Assembly: GCA_964351025.1 (NCBI GenBank)
Contig: CAYGLV010000007.1
Span: 3,248 to 67,247, forward strand
Length of the DNA: 64,000 bases
Origin: CAYGLV01 sp964351025
GTDB taxonomy: Bacteria > Actinomycetota > Thermoleophilia > Gaiellales > Gaiellaceae
Direction: 5' to 3'
The position numbers and the translations under genes were made by a program. Within the stretch, counting starts at the first letter, position 1, and the number at the start of each line of letters is the position of its first letter. Below are positions 1-9,094 of the stretch, one piece after another. The notes beneath the pieces are model-generated. The model did not search any database. It saw nothing but the letters and a program-made list of their open reading frames with translations, and was not told where the DNA came from.

Positions 1-242
1 TTCCGGAACGTCGCGAGGTACAGCTTCAGCGCCTTGGACTCGAGGCAGAGATCCTGCGGCTCGTACTCGATCGTCGCGACGTAGAGGTCCGGCTGGCCGG
101 TGACCGGGCAGATCGCCGCGAGCTCGTCGCTCGTCAGCTCCACGTTCACGACACCCGGGTTGGGGAACGTCTCCAGCCCGGCGTAGTGGCCGGAACCGGC
201 GTGGCCGAGCGCGACGAACCCCGGCAGCTGCTCGTCGCTCAT
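1..242 (-). CDS. queF: NADPH-dependent 7-cyano-7-deazaguanine (preQ0) reductase QueF, C-terminal part cut by window edge
   Basis: QueF reduces the nitrile of preQ0 to the amine of preQ1 in cytosolic queuosine biosynthesis. About 80 N-terminal residues are visible from ATG (MSDEQLPGF). The motif CPVTGQPD carries the cysteine that forms the thioimide with the nitrile, and it is followed by the QueF signature ESKALKLY. The short distance from the start to the catalytic Cys fits the single-domain type I enzymes (about 120-160 residues), so roughly the last third lies beyond the left edge. Only 20 bp separate this start from the divergent gene at 263. Confidence 0.93.
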   Translation of the reverse strand, partial: MSDEQLPGFVALGHAGSGHYAGLETFPNPGVVNVELTSDELAAICPVTGQPDLYVATIEYEPQDLCLESKALKLYLATFR

Positions 243-262
243 AGCTCGTACTGTACGCCCTC

Positions 263-643
263 ATGAGGCGCGTCTATCTCGCCGGGCCGCCCTACGCGGA
301 CGAGTACCGCCGGCGCGCGGCCACACTGCTGCGGAAGAGCGGCCTCGAGCCCGTCGACCCGATGCGGCGGGACTTCCGCGGTCAGACGGAGGGGAACGAA
401 GCCGAGATCGTCGAGGGCGACCTCGCCGAGATCGACGCCTGCGACGCCGTGCTCGCCGCGTTCACCGCGCCCGACGAGGGGACGGCGATGGAGGCCTGGT
501 ACGCGCACGGCCGCGGGAAGCCCGTCGTCGCCTACACCGGCGGCACGCCGGCGCACCCGTGGACGGTGTACGTCGCGGCCGCGGTCTGCAGCGAGCTCGA
601 GGCGGCCGTCGCGGCGCTCGTCGGGCTCGGCCCCCCTGGGTAG
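263..643 (+). CDS. nucleoside 2-deoxyribosyltransferase-like protein
   Basis: This 126-residue protein has the fold signature of the nucleoside 2-deoxyribosyltransferase family: an N-terminal VYLAGP strand-turn, a central acidic stretch in which an Asp (about residue 53) precedes DAVLAAF, and the glycine-rich DEGTAMEAWYAHG segment followed by GKPVVAY. Family members transfer or hydrolyse the N-glycosidic bond of (deoxy)nucleosides or nucleotides. The substrate cannot be read from sequence, and DNPH1-like hydrolases share the fold. The gene is divergent from queF, and its 3' end is 3 bp from the convergent sufD stop. The ATG at 263 gives VYLAGP at the expected distance. The very short upstream gap suggests a leaderless or near-leaderless message (inference). 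Confidence 0.8.
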   Translation: MRRVYLAGPPYADEYRRRAATLLRKSGLEPVDPMRRDFRGQTEGNEAEIVEGDLAEIDACDAVLAAFTAPDEGTAMEAWYAHGRGKPVVAYTGGTPAHPWTVYVAAAVCSELEAAVAALVGLGPPG

Positions 644-646
644 ACG

Positions 647-1813
647 CTACGCCTGCGGAATGCGGGCTTCGAGCGCGGCGCCGAGCGCTTCGCGCACGGG
701 CTGGAGCTCGATCCGGTCGAGCACGTCCTGGAAGAAGCCACGGACGATCAGGCGCTCGGCCTCGCTGCGCGGCAGGCCGCGCGCCATCAGGTAGAAGAGC
801 TGCTCGCGGTCGACCTGGCCGAGCGTCGCGCCGTGCGTGCAGCGCACGTCGTTCGCCAGGATCTCGAGGCCCGGGATCGAGTCGGCATGGGCCGTCTTCG
901 AGAGCAGCAGGCTTCGGTTTTCCTGGTAGGCGTTCGTCTTCTGCGCGTCCTTCTCGACCCGGATCATCCCGCGCCAGACGGCGCTCGAGTCGTCGCGGAG
1001 CGCGCCCTTGAAGGCGAAGTCGGAGGTCGTGTTCGGCGCGATGTGCTCCTGGAAGGTGTCGTAGTCGAGGTGCTGGGTCCCGTCGGCGAAGTAGGCGCCG
1101 GTGACGCGCGAGGTGGCGCCGGGGCCGGCGAGGTCGTTCTGGATCCGGATCTTCCCCTTCTTCGAGCCGAAGCCGCCCGCGACCCAGTCGAGCTCGGCGT
1201 CGCGGCCGACCCTCGCGTGGTGCGAGGCGAAGTGCCACGTCTCGCGCGACAGGCTCTGCACGGACACGTACTCGACCTTCGCGCCCTGATCGACGAAGAT
1301 CTCGACCACGGCGTTCGAGTAGCCGGCAAGCGCCGGGTCGGCCGAGGCGTACTCCTCGATCACCGTGAAGCGACTCTGCGGCTCGGCCACGATCAGCAGC
1401 CGCCAGAAGAGCGAGCCGCCCTCGACCGCGTTCGCGACGCGGACGTAGAGGGGCTTCTCCAGCACGACGCCCTTGGGCACGTGCACGAGCAGGCCGTTGA
1501 CCCAGCGGGCCGCGTTGTGGGCGGCGAACTTCTCGTCCGTGCCGACGAGCTCGCCGAGCAGCGGGTGGTCTGTCAGCAGCTCGAAGCGGACGCCGTCGGG
1601 CGCCGAGACGATCTCCAGCCCGCCCTCGGACACGTGCGCGACGCCCGCGGCGTCCAGCTCGAGCAGCGCGGGCGCGTCCGCGACCGTCGTCGCCCCGTTC
1701 GCCGAGAAGGAGTCCGGATCGAACCCCTTGAGGTCGGTGAAGCGCCAGGCCTCCTCCGTCGTATCCGGAACCGGCAGCGCCAGGTAGCGCTCGAGCGCCT
1801 GCTGCCTAGTCAT
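647..1813 (-). CDS. sufD: Fe-S cluster assembly protein SufD
   Basis: SufD is a SufB paralogue that forms the SufBC(2)D scaffold on which Fe-S clusters are assembled in the cytosol. The 388-residue protein has the SufBD beta-helix core and the C-terminal HGATLGQVD...LFYLMARGL segment typical of the family. An open frame extends further upstream, but the ATG at 1813 ([10 protein letters not shown]) gives a normal N terminus and overlaps the stop of the preceding gene by 8 bp, so I chose it. It is the last gene of sufC-sufB-VOC-sufD. No sufS, sufU or SufR-type regulator is visible within this window. Confidence 0.95.
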   Translation of the reverse strand: MTRQQALERYLALPVPDTTEEAWRFTDLKGFDPDSFSANGATTVADAPALLELDAAGVAHVSEGGLEIVSAPDGVRFELLTDHPLLGELVGTDEKFAAHNAARWVNGLLVHVPKGVVLEKPLYVRVANAVEGGSLFWRLLIVAEPQSRFTVIEEYASADPALAGYSNAVVEIFVDQGAKVEYVSVQSLSRETWHFASHHARVGRDAELDWVAGGFGSKKGKIRIQNDLAGPGATSRVTGAYFADGTQHLDYDTFQEHIAPNTTSDFAFKGALRDDSSAVWRGMIRVEKDAQKTNAYQENRSLLLSKTAHADSIPGLEILANDVRCTHGATLGQVDREQLFYLMARGLPRSEAERLIVRGFFQDVLDRIELQPVREALGAALEARIPQA

Positions 1814-2177
1814 TCGGCGCGTATCGCCGGTGGAGCATGAGCGCGTTCCCATCAGGGTCATGGAAGACCGCCATGTGGCAGACGCCGGTGTCGAAGACGT
1901 CGCCGCGGAACTCGACGCCATTCGCCTCGAGCGCGCGCTTCGCCCCGGCGACGTTCGGCACGCGCAGCGCGATCGACGAGGTGTGCGGCCCGCTGAACTC
2001 CTGCCCGATGTTCGTCGGGTCGAGCAGGTAGAGGCTCACGTTCTCGCCGAGCTGGAACTCGGGCCAGGCGCCGTGACCGATCTGCGGCAGGCCGAGCGTG
2101 TCCGCGTAGAACCGCGTCGAGCGCTCGAGATCCGTGACCGGCACCGACACGAAGTCGGTCCGCTCGACCTCGATCAA
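1806..2177 (-). CDS. VOC-family (glyoxalase/dioxygenase fold) protein embedded in the suf operon
   Basis: The 123 residues form one vicinal oxygen chelate domain: two beta-alpha-beta-beta-beta modules, starting at [16 protein letters not shown] and ending at [15 protein letters not shown], where the Glu/His metal-ligand positions of glyoxalase-like proteins lie. The reaction is unknown, since VOC proteins include glyoxalases, dioxygenases and resistance proteins. No ATG or GTG is well placed. A TTG at 2177 overlaps the sufB stop as TTGA and gives MIEVERTDF, so I take it as the start. The 3' end overlaps sufD. Its coupling between sufB and sufD implies co-translation with the Fe-S machinery, but a role in it is not established. 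Confidence 0.8.
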   Translation of the reverse strand: MIEVERTDFVSVPVTDLERSTRFYADTLGLPQIGHGAWPEFQLGENVSLYLLDPTNIGQEFSGPHTSSIALRVPNVAGAKRALEANGVEFRGDVFDTGVCHMAVFHDPDGNALMLHRRYAPND

Positions 2178-3594
2178 CCGACCGACCCTTCCATCTGGAG
2201 CAGGATCAGCCGGTTCATCTCGACGGCGTACTCGAGCGGCAGCTCCTTCGTGATCGGCTCGACGAAGCCGGAGACGATCATCGCGCTCGCCTCGGCCTCC
2301 GAGAGGCCGCGGCTCATCAGGTAGAAGAGCTGCTCCTCGCCGATCTTCGAAACCGTGGCCTCGTGGCCGATGTTGACGTCGCTCTCGTCGATGCGGATGT
2401 ACGGGTAGGTGTCGGAGCGCGACTCCTCGTCGAGGATCAGCGCGTCGCAGACGACCTTCGAGCGCGCGCCGTGCGCGCCCTTCGCCACCTCGAGCAGCCC
2501 GCGGTAGCCCGCCCGGCCGCCGTCCTTCGAGATCGACTTCGAGGTGATCACCGACGTCGTGTTCGGCGCGACGTGGACGCACTTGCCGCCCGCGTCCTGG
2601 TGCTGGCCCTTGCCGGCGAAGGCGATCGAGAGCACCTCGCCGTGGGCGCGGTCGCCCATCAGCCAGATCGCCGGATACTTCATCGTCAGCTTCGAGCCGA
2701 GGTTGCCGTCCACCCACTCCATCGTCGCGTCCTCGTAGGCGATGGCCCGCTTGGTGACGAGGTTGTAGACGTTGTTCGACCAGTTCTGGATCGTCGTGTA
2801 GCGGCAGCGGCCGCGCGGCTTGACGATGATCTCGACGACCGCCGAGTGCAGCGAGTCGGAGGAGTAGATCGGTGCAGTGCAGCCCTCGACGTAGTGCACG
2901 TAGGCGTCCTCGTCGACGATGATCAGCGTCCGCTCGAACTGGCCCATGTTCTCCGCGTTGATGCGGAAGTAGGCCTGGAGCGGCATCTCGATGCGCACGC
3001 CCGGCGGCACGTAGATGAACGAGCCGCCCGACCAGACGGCCGAGTTGAGCGCCGCGAACTTGTTGTCGTTCTGCGGGATGATCGTGCCCATGTGCTGCTT
3101 GACGATGTCCTCGTGGTCGCGCAGCGCCGAGTCCATGTCGAGGAAGATGACGCCCTTCGCCTCGAGGTCGGCCTGCAGCTTGTGGTAGACGACCTCCGAC
3201 TCGTACTGGGCGCCGACGCCGGCAAGGTACTTCTTCTCCGCCTCCGGAATGCCCAGCTTGTCCCACGTGTCGAGGATGTCGGCCGGCAGGTCTTCCCAGC
3301 GGTCCACCTGCTTCTCGGTCGGCTTGATGTAGTAGAAGATGCTGTCGAAGTCGATCTCGGCGACGTTGCCGCCCCAGGCCGGAAGCGGGCGCGCGTTGAA
3401 GTAGTCGAGCGACTTGAGCCGGAACTTGAGCATCCACTCGGGCTCGTTCTTGTGCGCCGAGATCGCCGCGACGAGCTCGGGCGAGAGCCCGCGGCCGGAC
3501 TTGAAGAAGTAGTCCTTGGCCTCGTCCGGGTTCGAGAAGCCGTACTTGTACTCGCTGCGGATCTCCTTGACGGTGTCGGTCTCGTGCTGGGTGC

Positions 3595-3598
<4 letters not shown>
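2174..3598 (-). CDS. sufB: Fe-S cluster assembly scaffold SufB
   Basis: SufB is the scaffold subunit of the SufBCD complex; it accepts sulfur and builds nascent Fe-S clusters. The 474-residue length is normal for the family. The SufBD core is visible, including [18 protein letters not shown] with a conserved Cys, and the C-terminal segment [17 protein letters not shown] that parallels SufD. The ATG at 3598 overlaps the sufC stop as ATGA, so sufC and sufB are translationally coupled. No intein insertion is present, unlike some actinobacterial sufB genes. Confidence 0.97.
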
Positions 3599-4368
<770 letters not shown>

Positions 4369-4493
4369 TTCGTGCGCCTCTATTCCTCGACGGTTCGGAG
4401 CCGGGAGGGCCCGCTTGTGACACATGGTAGCCGATGTGGGCCGGCGCCTAGGCAATTTCGACCAGATCCCGACAGCAGGCTCGAAGGGAGTGG

Positions 4494-4499
4494 TATTCT
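4494..4499 (+). promoter_or_regulatory. candidate -10 element for tatA (leaderless transcript)
   Basis: A TATTCT hexamer lies 6 bp before the tatA ATG in otherwise GC-rich sequence. If used, transcription would begin at or next to the start codon, giving a leaderless mRNA as is common in actinobacteria. A purine-rich GGGAG at 4486-4490 is too far upstream for a ribosome binding site. No convincing -35 hexamer is seen, so this is weak. Confidence 0.35.
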
Positions 4500-4505
4500 C
4501 GCGCC

Positions 4506-4751
4506 ATGCCCTTCGGAATCGGCGTCTGGGAGCTCCTCATCCTGCTGCTCGTCCTGCTGCTCGTCTTCGGCCCGAAGCGGCTGCCGGAGATGGGCCGCTC
4601 GCTGGGCAAGGGCATGCGTGAGTTCAAGGACTCGATCTCGGGCAAGGACGACGACGAGCCCGTCCACGTCGCACAGGCCGCCGAGCTGCCGCCTGCGCCG
4701 GTGGACGATTCCGTCACGGCCGAGTCGCGCGAGCGCGACACGGTCGGCTAG
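4506..4751 (+). CDS. tatA: Sec-independent translocase subunit TatA
   Basis: TatA oligomerises with TatC to move folded twin-arginine substrates across the cytoplasmic membrane. The 81-residue protein has the classic layout: one N-terminal transmembrane helix (residues 7-21, ending at the FGP hinge), an amphipathic helix with LPEMGRSLGKGMREFK, and a charged, disordered C-terminal tail. The FGPKRLPE hinge is diagnostic for TatA/E. A TatB role cannot be excluded, since many actinobacteria carry several paralogues, but the sequence is closest to TatA. It lies 12 bp upstream of tatC. Confidence 0.93.
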   Translation: MPFGIGVWELLILLLVLLLVFGPKRLPEMGRSLGKGMREFKDSISGKDDDEPVHVAQAAELPPAPVDDSVTAESRERDTVG

Positions 4752-4763
4752 CCCAGTCCGGTC

Positions 4764-5543
4764 ATGTGGCGAAGCCTGCTGCCGCGGCGTCTTCGCCACG
4801 GCGAAGAGGCGACGCTCATCGAGCATCTGGGCGAGCTGCGCACGCGTCTCCTCATCTGCATCTTCGCTCTCGTCCCGTCCTTCATCGTCGCCTTCGCGTT
4901 CCACGGGCGACTGATCGAGTGGCTCAGCGCGCCGCTCCCCGACGACAAGAGGCTCGTCACGTTCGGCGTCACCGAGCCGTTCTTCACATCGGTCAAGGTG
5001 AGCTTCTACGCGGCGCTCGCCGTCGCCCTGCCGGTGCTCCTCTATCAGGTCTGGAGCTTCCTCGCGCCGGCGCTCGAGGAGAAGGCGCAACGGGTCGTCA
5101 CGGTCTTCGTCGTGATCGCAACCGCCCTCTTCGCGGGCGGCGTCGCCTTCTCGTACTACATCGCGCTGCCACGAGCGGTCGAGTTCCTGACCACCTATGA
5201 CGAGAACCTCTACGACATCCAGGTCCGGGCGAGCTACTACTACTCGTTCGCCGCGCTCGTGCTGCTCGCGATGGGGATGGTCTTCGAGTTGCCGATCTGG
5301 ATTCTCGCGCTCGTGCGCCTGCGGGTGCTGACCGCCGACAAGCTCCGAAAGAACCGCCGCATCGGCTTCGTGCTCGTCGTCGTGCTCGCGATCCTGCTGC
5401 CGACCGTGGACCCCGTCTCGCTGCTCTTCGAGACGGTCCCGCTCCTGGTCCTGTTCGAGGCGTCGATCTGGGCCGCCGTGCTGATGGAGCGCCGCTGGGA
5501 GCGAGCCGACGAAGGCCTCTGGGCCGAGCCCGAACAGCCGTAG
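4764..5543 (+). CDS. tatC: Sec-independent translocase subunit TatC
   Basis: TatC is the polytopic receptor that recognises the twin-arginine signal peptide. The 259-residue protein shows six predicted membrane helices and the conserved cytoplasmic start TLIEHLGELRTRL, whose Glu takes part in signal-peptide binding. The PLLYQVWSFLAPAL segment is also characteristic. It follows tatA closely, and its TAG stop overlaps the GTG start of the next gene by one base, so the amidohydrolase downstream is probably co-transcribed. Confidence 0.96.
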   Translation: MWRSLLPRRLRHGEEATLIEHLGELRTRLLICIFALVPSFIVAFAFHGRLIEWLSAPLPDDKRLVTFGVTEPFFTSVKVSFYAALAVALPVLLYQVWSFLAPALEEKAQRVVTVFVVIATALFAGGVAFSYYIALPRAVEFLTTYDENLYDIQVRASYYYSFAALVLLAMGMVFELPIWILALVRLRVLTADKLRKNRRIGFVLVVVLAILLPTVDPVSLLFETVPLLVLFEASIWAAVLMERRWERADEGLWAEPEQP

Positions 5544-6820
5544 TGAACCTGCTCTCGGCGGACTGGGTGCTGCCGGTCGAGGGACCGCCGATCGAGCAGG
5601 GAGCGGTCGCGATCGAAGACGGCCGCATCGTCGCCGTCGGCACCGTCGCCGAGCTCGGGAAGGGCCGGCACTTCGAGGACGCCGTGATCCTCCCGGGCTT
5701 CGTCAATGCCCACTCGCATCTCGAGTACGCGGTCTATGCCGGCTTCGGTGACGGGCTCCCGTTCGCGCCCTGGCTGCTCACGCACATCGAGCGCAAGGCG
5801 CGGATCGGGCTGCCGGAGATGGAGGCGATCGCCCTCCTCGGGGCTGCCGAGTGTCTCCGCTCCGGGATCACGACGGTCGCCGACGCGAGCTTCAGCGGCG
5901 CAGCCGTGCCCGCATGCGCCGAGCTGGGACTGCGCGCGATCGTCTACCTCGAGGTCTTCGGGGAGACGGCCGAGCAGCTCTCCACACGCTTCGAGACGAA
6001 CCTCGAGCGGGTTCGGGGGTCTCTCTCCGACCGGGTGCGAATCGGCGTCTCGCCGCACGCGCCCTACAGCTGCGGGGTCGAGCTCTACGCCGCCTGCCTC
6101 GAGCTCGACCTGCCGGTCGCCACACACCTCGCCGAGAGCGGCGACGAGCACGAGTGGCTGACGGCGGGCACGGGCCCGTGGGAGCAATTCCGCGAGACGC
6201 TGCCGCCGCCGCCCGGGACGAGCGGGATCCGGCTGCTGGCCCGGCACGGGCTCCTCGACTCCCGCATGGTCGCTGCGCACTGCGTCACGGTGGACGCCGA
6301 GGAGATCGCGCTGCTCGCGAAGCACGACGTCGCGGTCGCCCACTGCCCACGGTCGAACGCCTACCTCGGTTGCGGCATCGCTCCGCTGGCGGCGCTGCAC
6401 GAGGCGGGCATCCGCGTCGGGCTCGGTACCGACAGCCCGGCCTCGACCCCGTCCTTCGACATGTTCGACGAGCTGCGCGCCGCTGTCTTCGCAACACGCT
6501 CCCGCGAGCGGCGCCCGGAGGCGCTTCCGGCCTCCGCGGCGCTCGAGCTCGCGACGCTGGGGTCGGCGCGGGCGCTCGGGATGGAGGCCGAGATCGGCTC
6601 CCTCGTTCCCGGCAAGCAGGCCGACCTGGCGGTTGTCTCTCTCGCCGCGTCAGCGTTCCTGCCGTGGGAGGATCCGGCCGCCGCCGTCGTGTTCGGCGGG
6701 TCTCCCGAGCGAGTCCTCGCTACGCTCGTAGCTGGCGAGACCCGATACGAGAGGGGAGGGATGGCATGGCACGAGCTGACAGACGCCGCGCACAGCGCAC
6801 GAAGGCACCTGCTCCCGTAA
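5543..6820 (+). CDS. amidohydrolase of the TrzA/SsnA/guanine-SAH deaminase superfamily
   Basis: The 425-residue cytosolic metal-dependent hydrolase has the two-domain amidohydrolase layout. The first metal motif is HSHLEYAVY, from about residue 57. The second-domain pieces are HAPYSC, a His in THLAESGDEHEW, AAHCV, and the late Asp in GLGTDSPAS. This arrangement is typical of deaminases acting on aromatic or adenosyl substrates (MtaD, guanine deaminase, TrzA). The gene context (tat upstream) does not name the substrate. The GTG start shares a base with the tatC stop. The 3' end overlaps the next gene by 55 bp. Confidence 0.85.
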   Translation: MNLLSADWVLPVEGPPIEQGAVAIEDGRIVAVGTVAELGKGRHFEDAVILPGFVNAHSHLEYAVYAGFGDGLPFAPWLLTHIERKARIGLPEMEAIALLGAAECLRSGITTVADASFSGAAVPACAELGLRAIVYLEVFGETAEQLSTRFETNLERVRGSLSDRVRIGVSPHAPYSCGVELYAACLELDLPVATHLAESGDEHEWLTAGTGPWEQFRETLPPPPGTSGIRLLARHGLLDSRMVAAHCVTVDAEEIALLAKHDVAVAHCPRSNAYLGCGIAPLAALHEAGIRVGLGTDSPASTPSFDMFDELRAAVFATRSRERRPEALPASAALELATLGSARALGMEAEIGSLVPGKQADLAVVSLAASAFLPWEDPAAAVVFGGSPERVLATLVAGETRYERGGMAWHELTDAAHSARRHLLP

Positions 6821-7626
6821 GTCGCGCGGGCGGCGGCAGCAGCCGCAAGAGCGGCACGCCGTCGATCGAAGACACCATGTTCTTTCCCAAGCTCCGTCGG
6901 CACGCGAAGTGGATGTTCGTGTTGCTCGCGCTCGTCTTCGGGCTCGGCTTCGTCGTCTTCGGGGTCGGGGCCGGGGGCATCGGCGTCGGCGACGTCTTCC
7001 GCGGCGGCGGCGGGGCGAGTGGCTCCGATACCCCCTCCGTGAAGGAGGCGCGCGCGAAGATCGCCGCCAACAAGCAGAACGCGCAGGCCTACCGCGATCT
7101 TGCAACGGCGCTCCAGACGAGCGGCAACGGCGACGAGTCGATCGAGCCGCTCGAGCAATACACGGCGCTGAAGCCGAAGGACACCGACGCGTTGCGTGAG
7201 CTCGCCGGCCTCTACCTTGCGAAGGGGAGCCGGCTTCAGCAGAACGGGCAGATCGCCCAGCTCCGCGCCCAGTACCTGACCGGCTCGGCCTTCGGCGAGC
7301 CGCTCAAGCTCGGAGACGGCCAGACGCTCGGCCAGGATCCGATCCGGCAGGCAATCGAGACGATCGTAGGCGGCCAGCTCACAACGTCGTACACGGCCGC
7401 GCAGGAAGCGTACGCCAGCGCGAAGGGAACGTACGAGCGCCTCGGCAAGGCGGCACCCGACGACCCGAACATCCAGCTCGAGCTGGCGCAGGTCGCCGAG
7501 CAGACGGGCGACAGGCCGGGTGCGATCGCCGCCTACGAGCGATTCCTCGAGCTCGCTCCCGACGACCCGAGCGCGCCGATCGTCAAACAGCAGATCAAGC
7601 AGCTCAAGGCCACCGAGGCGGGTTAG
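6766..7626 (+). CDS. TPR-repeat protein with one membrane anchor
   Basis: I chose ATG 6766 because a strong GAGGGGAGGG ribosome binding site lies just before it, inside the end of the amidohydrolase gene; the open frame extends further upstream. The 286-residue product begins with a very basic segment (RRRAQRTK), then has one transmembrane helix (about residues 46-64, WMFVLLALVFGLGFVVFG) and a glycine-rich linker. A periplasmic or extracellular part follows with TPR-like helices (KQNAQAYRDLATALQTSGN; PDDPNIQLELAQVAEQTGD). TPR domains scaffold protein complexes. Its partner is unknown, but the neighbouring STAS and cytochrome genes lie immediately downstream. Confidence 0.78.
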   Translation: MARADRRRAQRTKAPAPVSRAGGGSSRKSGTPSIEDTMFFPKLRRHAKWMFVLLALVFGLGFVVFGVGAGGIGVGDVFRGGGGASGSDTPSVKEARAKIAANKQNAQAYRDLATALQTSGNGDESIEPLEQYTALKPKDTDALRELAGLYLAKGSRLQQNGQIAQLRAQYLTGSAFGEPLKLGDGQTLGQDPIRQAIETIVGGQLTTSYTAAQEAYASAKGTYERLGKAAPDDPNIQLELAQVAEQTGDRPGAIAAYERFLELAPDDPSAPIVKQQIKQLKATEAG

Positions 7627-7649
7627 ACTCACCGAGCCCCCGGGCAGCC

Positions 7650-8003
7650 ATGGACTTCGACGTCACCACAGAGCGACTGGGCGAAGCGCAGGCGGTGATC
7701 TCGCCGGTAGGTGAGCTCGACCTCTACACCGCGCCCGAGCTGAAGCAGGAGCTGCTCGACGCGATCTTGGGCGGCGTAACGGAGATCGTCGTCGACCTGA
7801 CGCGGACGACATTCATCGACTCTGCGACGCTCGGCGTCCTCGTCGGCGCGGTGCGCCGGCTGCGGGAGCGCGACGGGAAGCTGTCAATCGTCTGCGGCGA
7901 CCGCAGCATTCGCAAGATCTTCGAGATCACAGGGCTCGACCGTGTACTGACGATCCACGGCACCCGCGACGAGGCCCTCGGCGGCGGCGAGTCGGCCGGC
8001 TAG
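7650..8003 (+). CDS. STAS-domain anti-sigma factor antagonist
   Basis: The 117-residue protein is a single SpoIIAA/RsbV-like STAS domain. The phosphorylatable serine is Ser58 in TFIDSATLGVLV, the usual position, and GELDLYTAP is the typical N-terminal strand. In its unphosphorylated state such a protein binds an anti-sigma kinase and releases an alternative sigma factor. No RsbW-type kinase or SigB-type sigma gene lies in this window, so its partner must be encoded elsewhere. It starts 23 bp after the TPR gene and is 1 bp from the following cytochrome gene, which suggests one transcript. Confidence 0.9.
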   Translation: MDFDVTTERLGEAQAVISPVGELDLYTAPELKQELLDAILGGVTEIVVDLTRTTFIDSATLGVLVGAVRRLRERDGKLSIVCGDRSIRKIFEITGLDRVLTIHGTRDEALGGGESAG

Positions 8004-8004
8004 C

Positions 8005-8391
8005 GTGCGGAGACTCGCCGGCCTGTTCGTCTTCGGAGTCGTCACGCTCGTCCTCGTGGGTTGCGGCTCAGTCGGCTACTCCGAGGTCGGTGGCGACCGC
8101 ACCAACGGCAAGGAGCTGTTCACACAGAAGTGCGGCTCCTGCCACACGCTCGCCGACGCCGGCACCTCGGGCACCGTGGGCCCCAACCTCGACGATGGGT
8201 TCCGCCGCGCCCGGGTGGACGGCATGACGGAGGCGACGGTACGCCAGGTCGTGCGCGGCCAGATCGCCTTCCCGGTCACGAACCCCGTCACCGGGTCGCC
8301 CGGCATGCCCGCCGACATCGTCACGGGCCAGGACGCGAACGACGTCGCCGCCTATGTCGCCGCGATCGCGGGCCAGGCGCCCGCCAAGTAG
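8005..8391 (+). CDS. c-type cytochrome lipoprotein
   Basis: The GTG start gives a lipoprotein signal peptide with the lipobox LVGC (lipidated Cys about residue 20), so the mature protein should be tethered to the outer face of the membrane. One heme-binding CGSCH motif follows, and a plausible distal Met lies in GSPGMPADI. The 128-residue size fits a single-heme class I cytochrome c. It is likely an electron carrier to the caa3-type oxidase encoded 1.3 kb away (inference from proximity). It follows the STAS gene by 1 bp. Confidence 0.9.
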   Translation: MRRLAGLFVFGVVTLVLVGCGSVGYSEVGGDRTNGKELFTQKCGSCHTLADAGTSGTVGPNLDDGFRRARVDGMTEATVRQVVRGQIAFPVTNPVTGSPGMPADIVTGQDANDVAAYVAAIAGQAPAK

Positions 8392-8441
8392 CGCCGCCCC
8401 CTCGCCCGCCGCCGCGTTAGGACACGACGACGGGTCAGACC

Positions 8442-8497
8442 CCTGGACGTGTTCTTGCAAACCATGGCACCTGGACGTGTTCTCGCAAGCCATGGCA
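8442..8497. repeat. two tandem 28-bp repeats at the left end of the RAYT element
   Basis: 8442-8469 and 8470-8497 are adjacent 28-bp units (CCTGGACGTGTTCT then GCAA then CCATGGCA) that differ at two positions. The first unit overlaps the left inverted repeat of the mobile element. They lie between the cytochrome gene and the 3' end of the transposase gene. Confidence 0.8.
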
Positions 8498-8513
8498 GAG
8501 GCTGACCACCGGT

Positions 8514-8954
8514 CTACGACACAGCGTTCGGCGGATACCTGCTCCACGGCCAGTCGCCGGGCCGCTCGCAGAGACCTGCGCGGACCGGGTTGTAGGCGAT
8601 GTAGCGAAGCGCCGCGGCGAAATGCTCCTCGCTCACGATCACCGTCGAGCGGTAGCGACCCTGAAACAGATGCCCTCGGCGGTCGTGCCGCTCGTTGAAG
8701 CGCAGCCCGTACTGGCCGGTGAGGTACTGCATCCCGCGCGCCATCGTCGGCTCCCCAAACTCCACGGCAAGATGGAAGTGATTCGACAGCAGGCAGTACG
8801 CGTGGAGCAGCCACCGGTGGCGAGACGCAGTCTTCTCGAGCAGGCGGGTGAACTCGAGCCGATCCAGGTCATCGAGGAAGACGTGCTCGCGCGCGACTCC
8901 TCGCTGCGTCAGGTGGTAGAAGCCCGGGGCTTGGTGGCGAGATGGCCTCGGCAT
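8514..8954 (-). CDS. REP-associated tyrosine transposase (Y1_Tnp family)
   Basis: The 146-residue protein carries the Y1 transposase hallmarks: an N-terminal FYHLTQRG strand, the HUH metal motif in SNHFHLAVE, and a C-terminal helix with RYIAYNPVRAGL holding the candidate nucleophilic Tyr. Family members cut single-stranded hairpins and move or seed REP-type repeats. The open frame extends upstream to 9014, but ATG 8954 (MPRPSRHQAPG) begins the conserved domain. The gene lies inside inverted repeats at 8432-8454 and 9020-9042. It appears intact, with no frameshift. Confidence 0.88.
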   Translation of the reverse strand: MPRPSRHQAPGFYHLTQRGVAREHVFLDDLDRLEFTRLLEKTASRHRWLLHAYCLLSNHFHLAVEFGEPTMARGMQYLTGQYGLRFNERHDRRGHLFQGRYRSTVIVSEEHFAAALRYIAYNPVRAGLCERPGDWPWSRYPPNAVS

Positions 8955-9094
8955 GCGACGACAGTAGCGCGGCCGGAGGCGCCGATTGCGCCGGATTTCA
9001 CAAACGCTCGTCACATATCGGACACGTCAAGGGGTCTGACCCTTGGAGGCGGCGTGAGGAACGGAATGCCCCGACCCCTGCGCCGTGTCGCTCG

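Larger units (their letters stand above)
8432..9042. mobile_element. RAYT (IS200/IS605-like Y1 transposase) element bounded by imperfect inverted repeats
   Basis: The left end 8432-8454 and the right end 9020-9042 are inverted copies that match at 21 of 23 positions. Each contains the near-palindrome GGGTC-N-GACCC. Between them lies one Y1-type transposase gene on the minus strand. REP-associated tyrosine transposases are single-gene elements that recognise such hairpins. No target duplication is obvious, as expected for a Y1 enzyme. The boundaries come from repeat comparison by eye. Confidence 0.7.
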
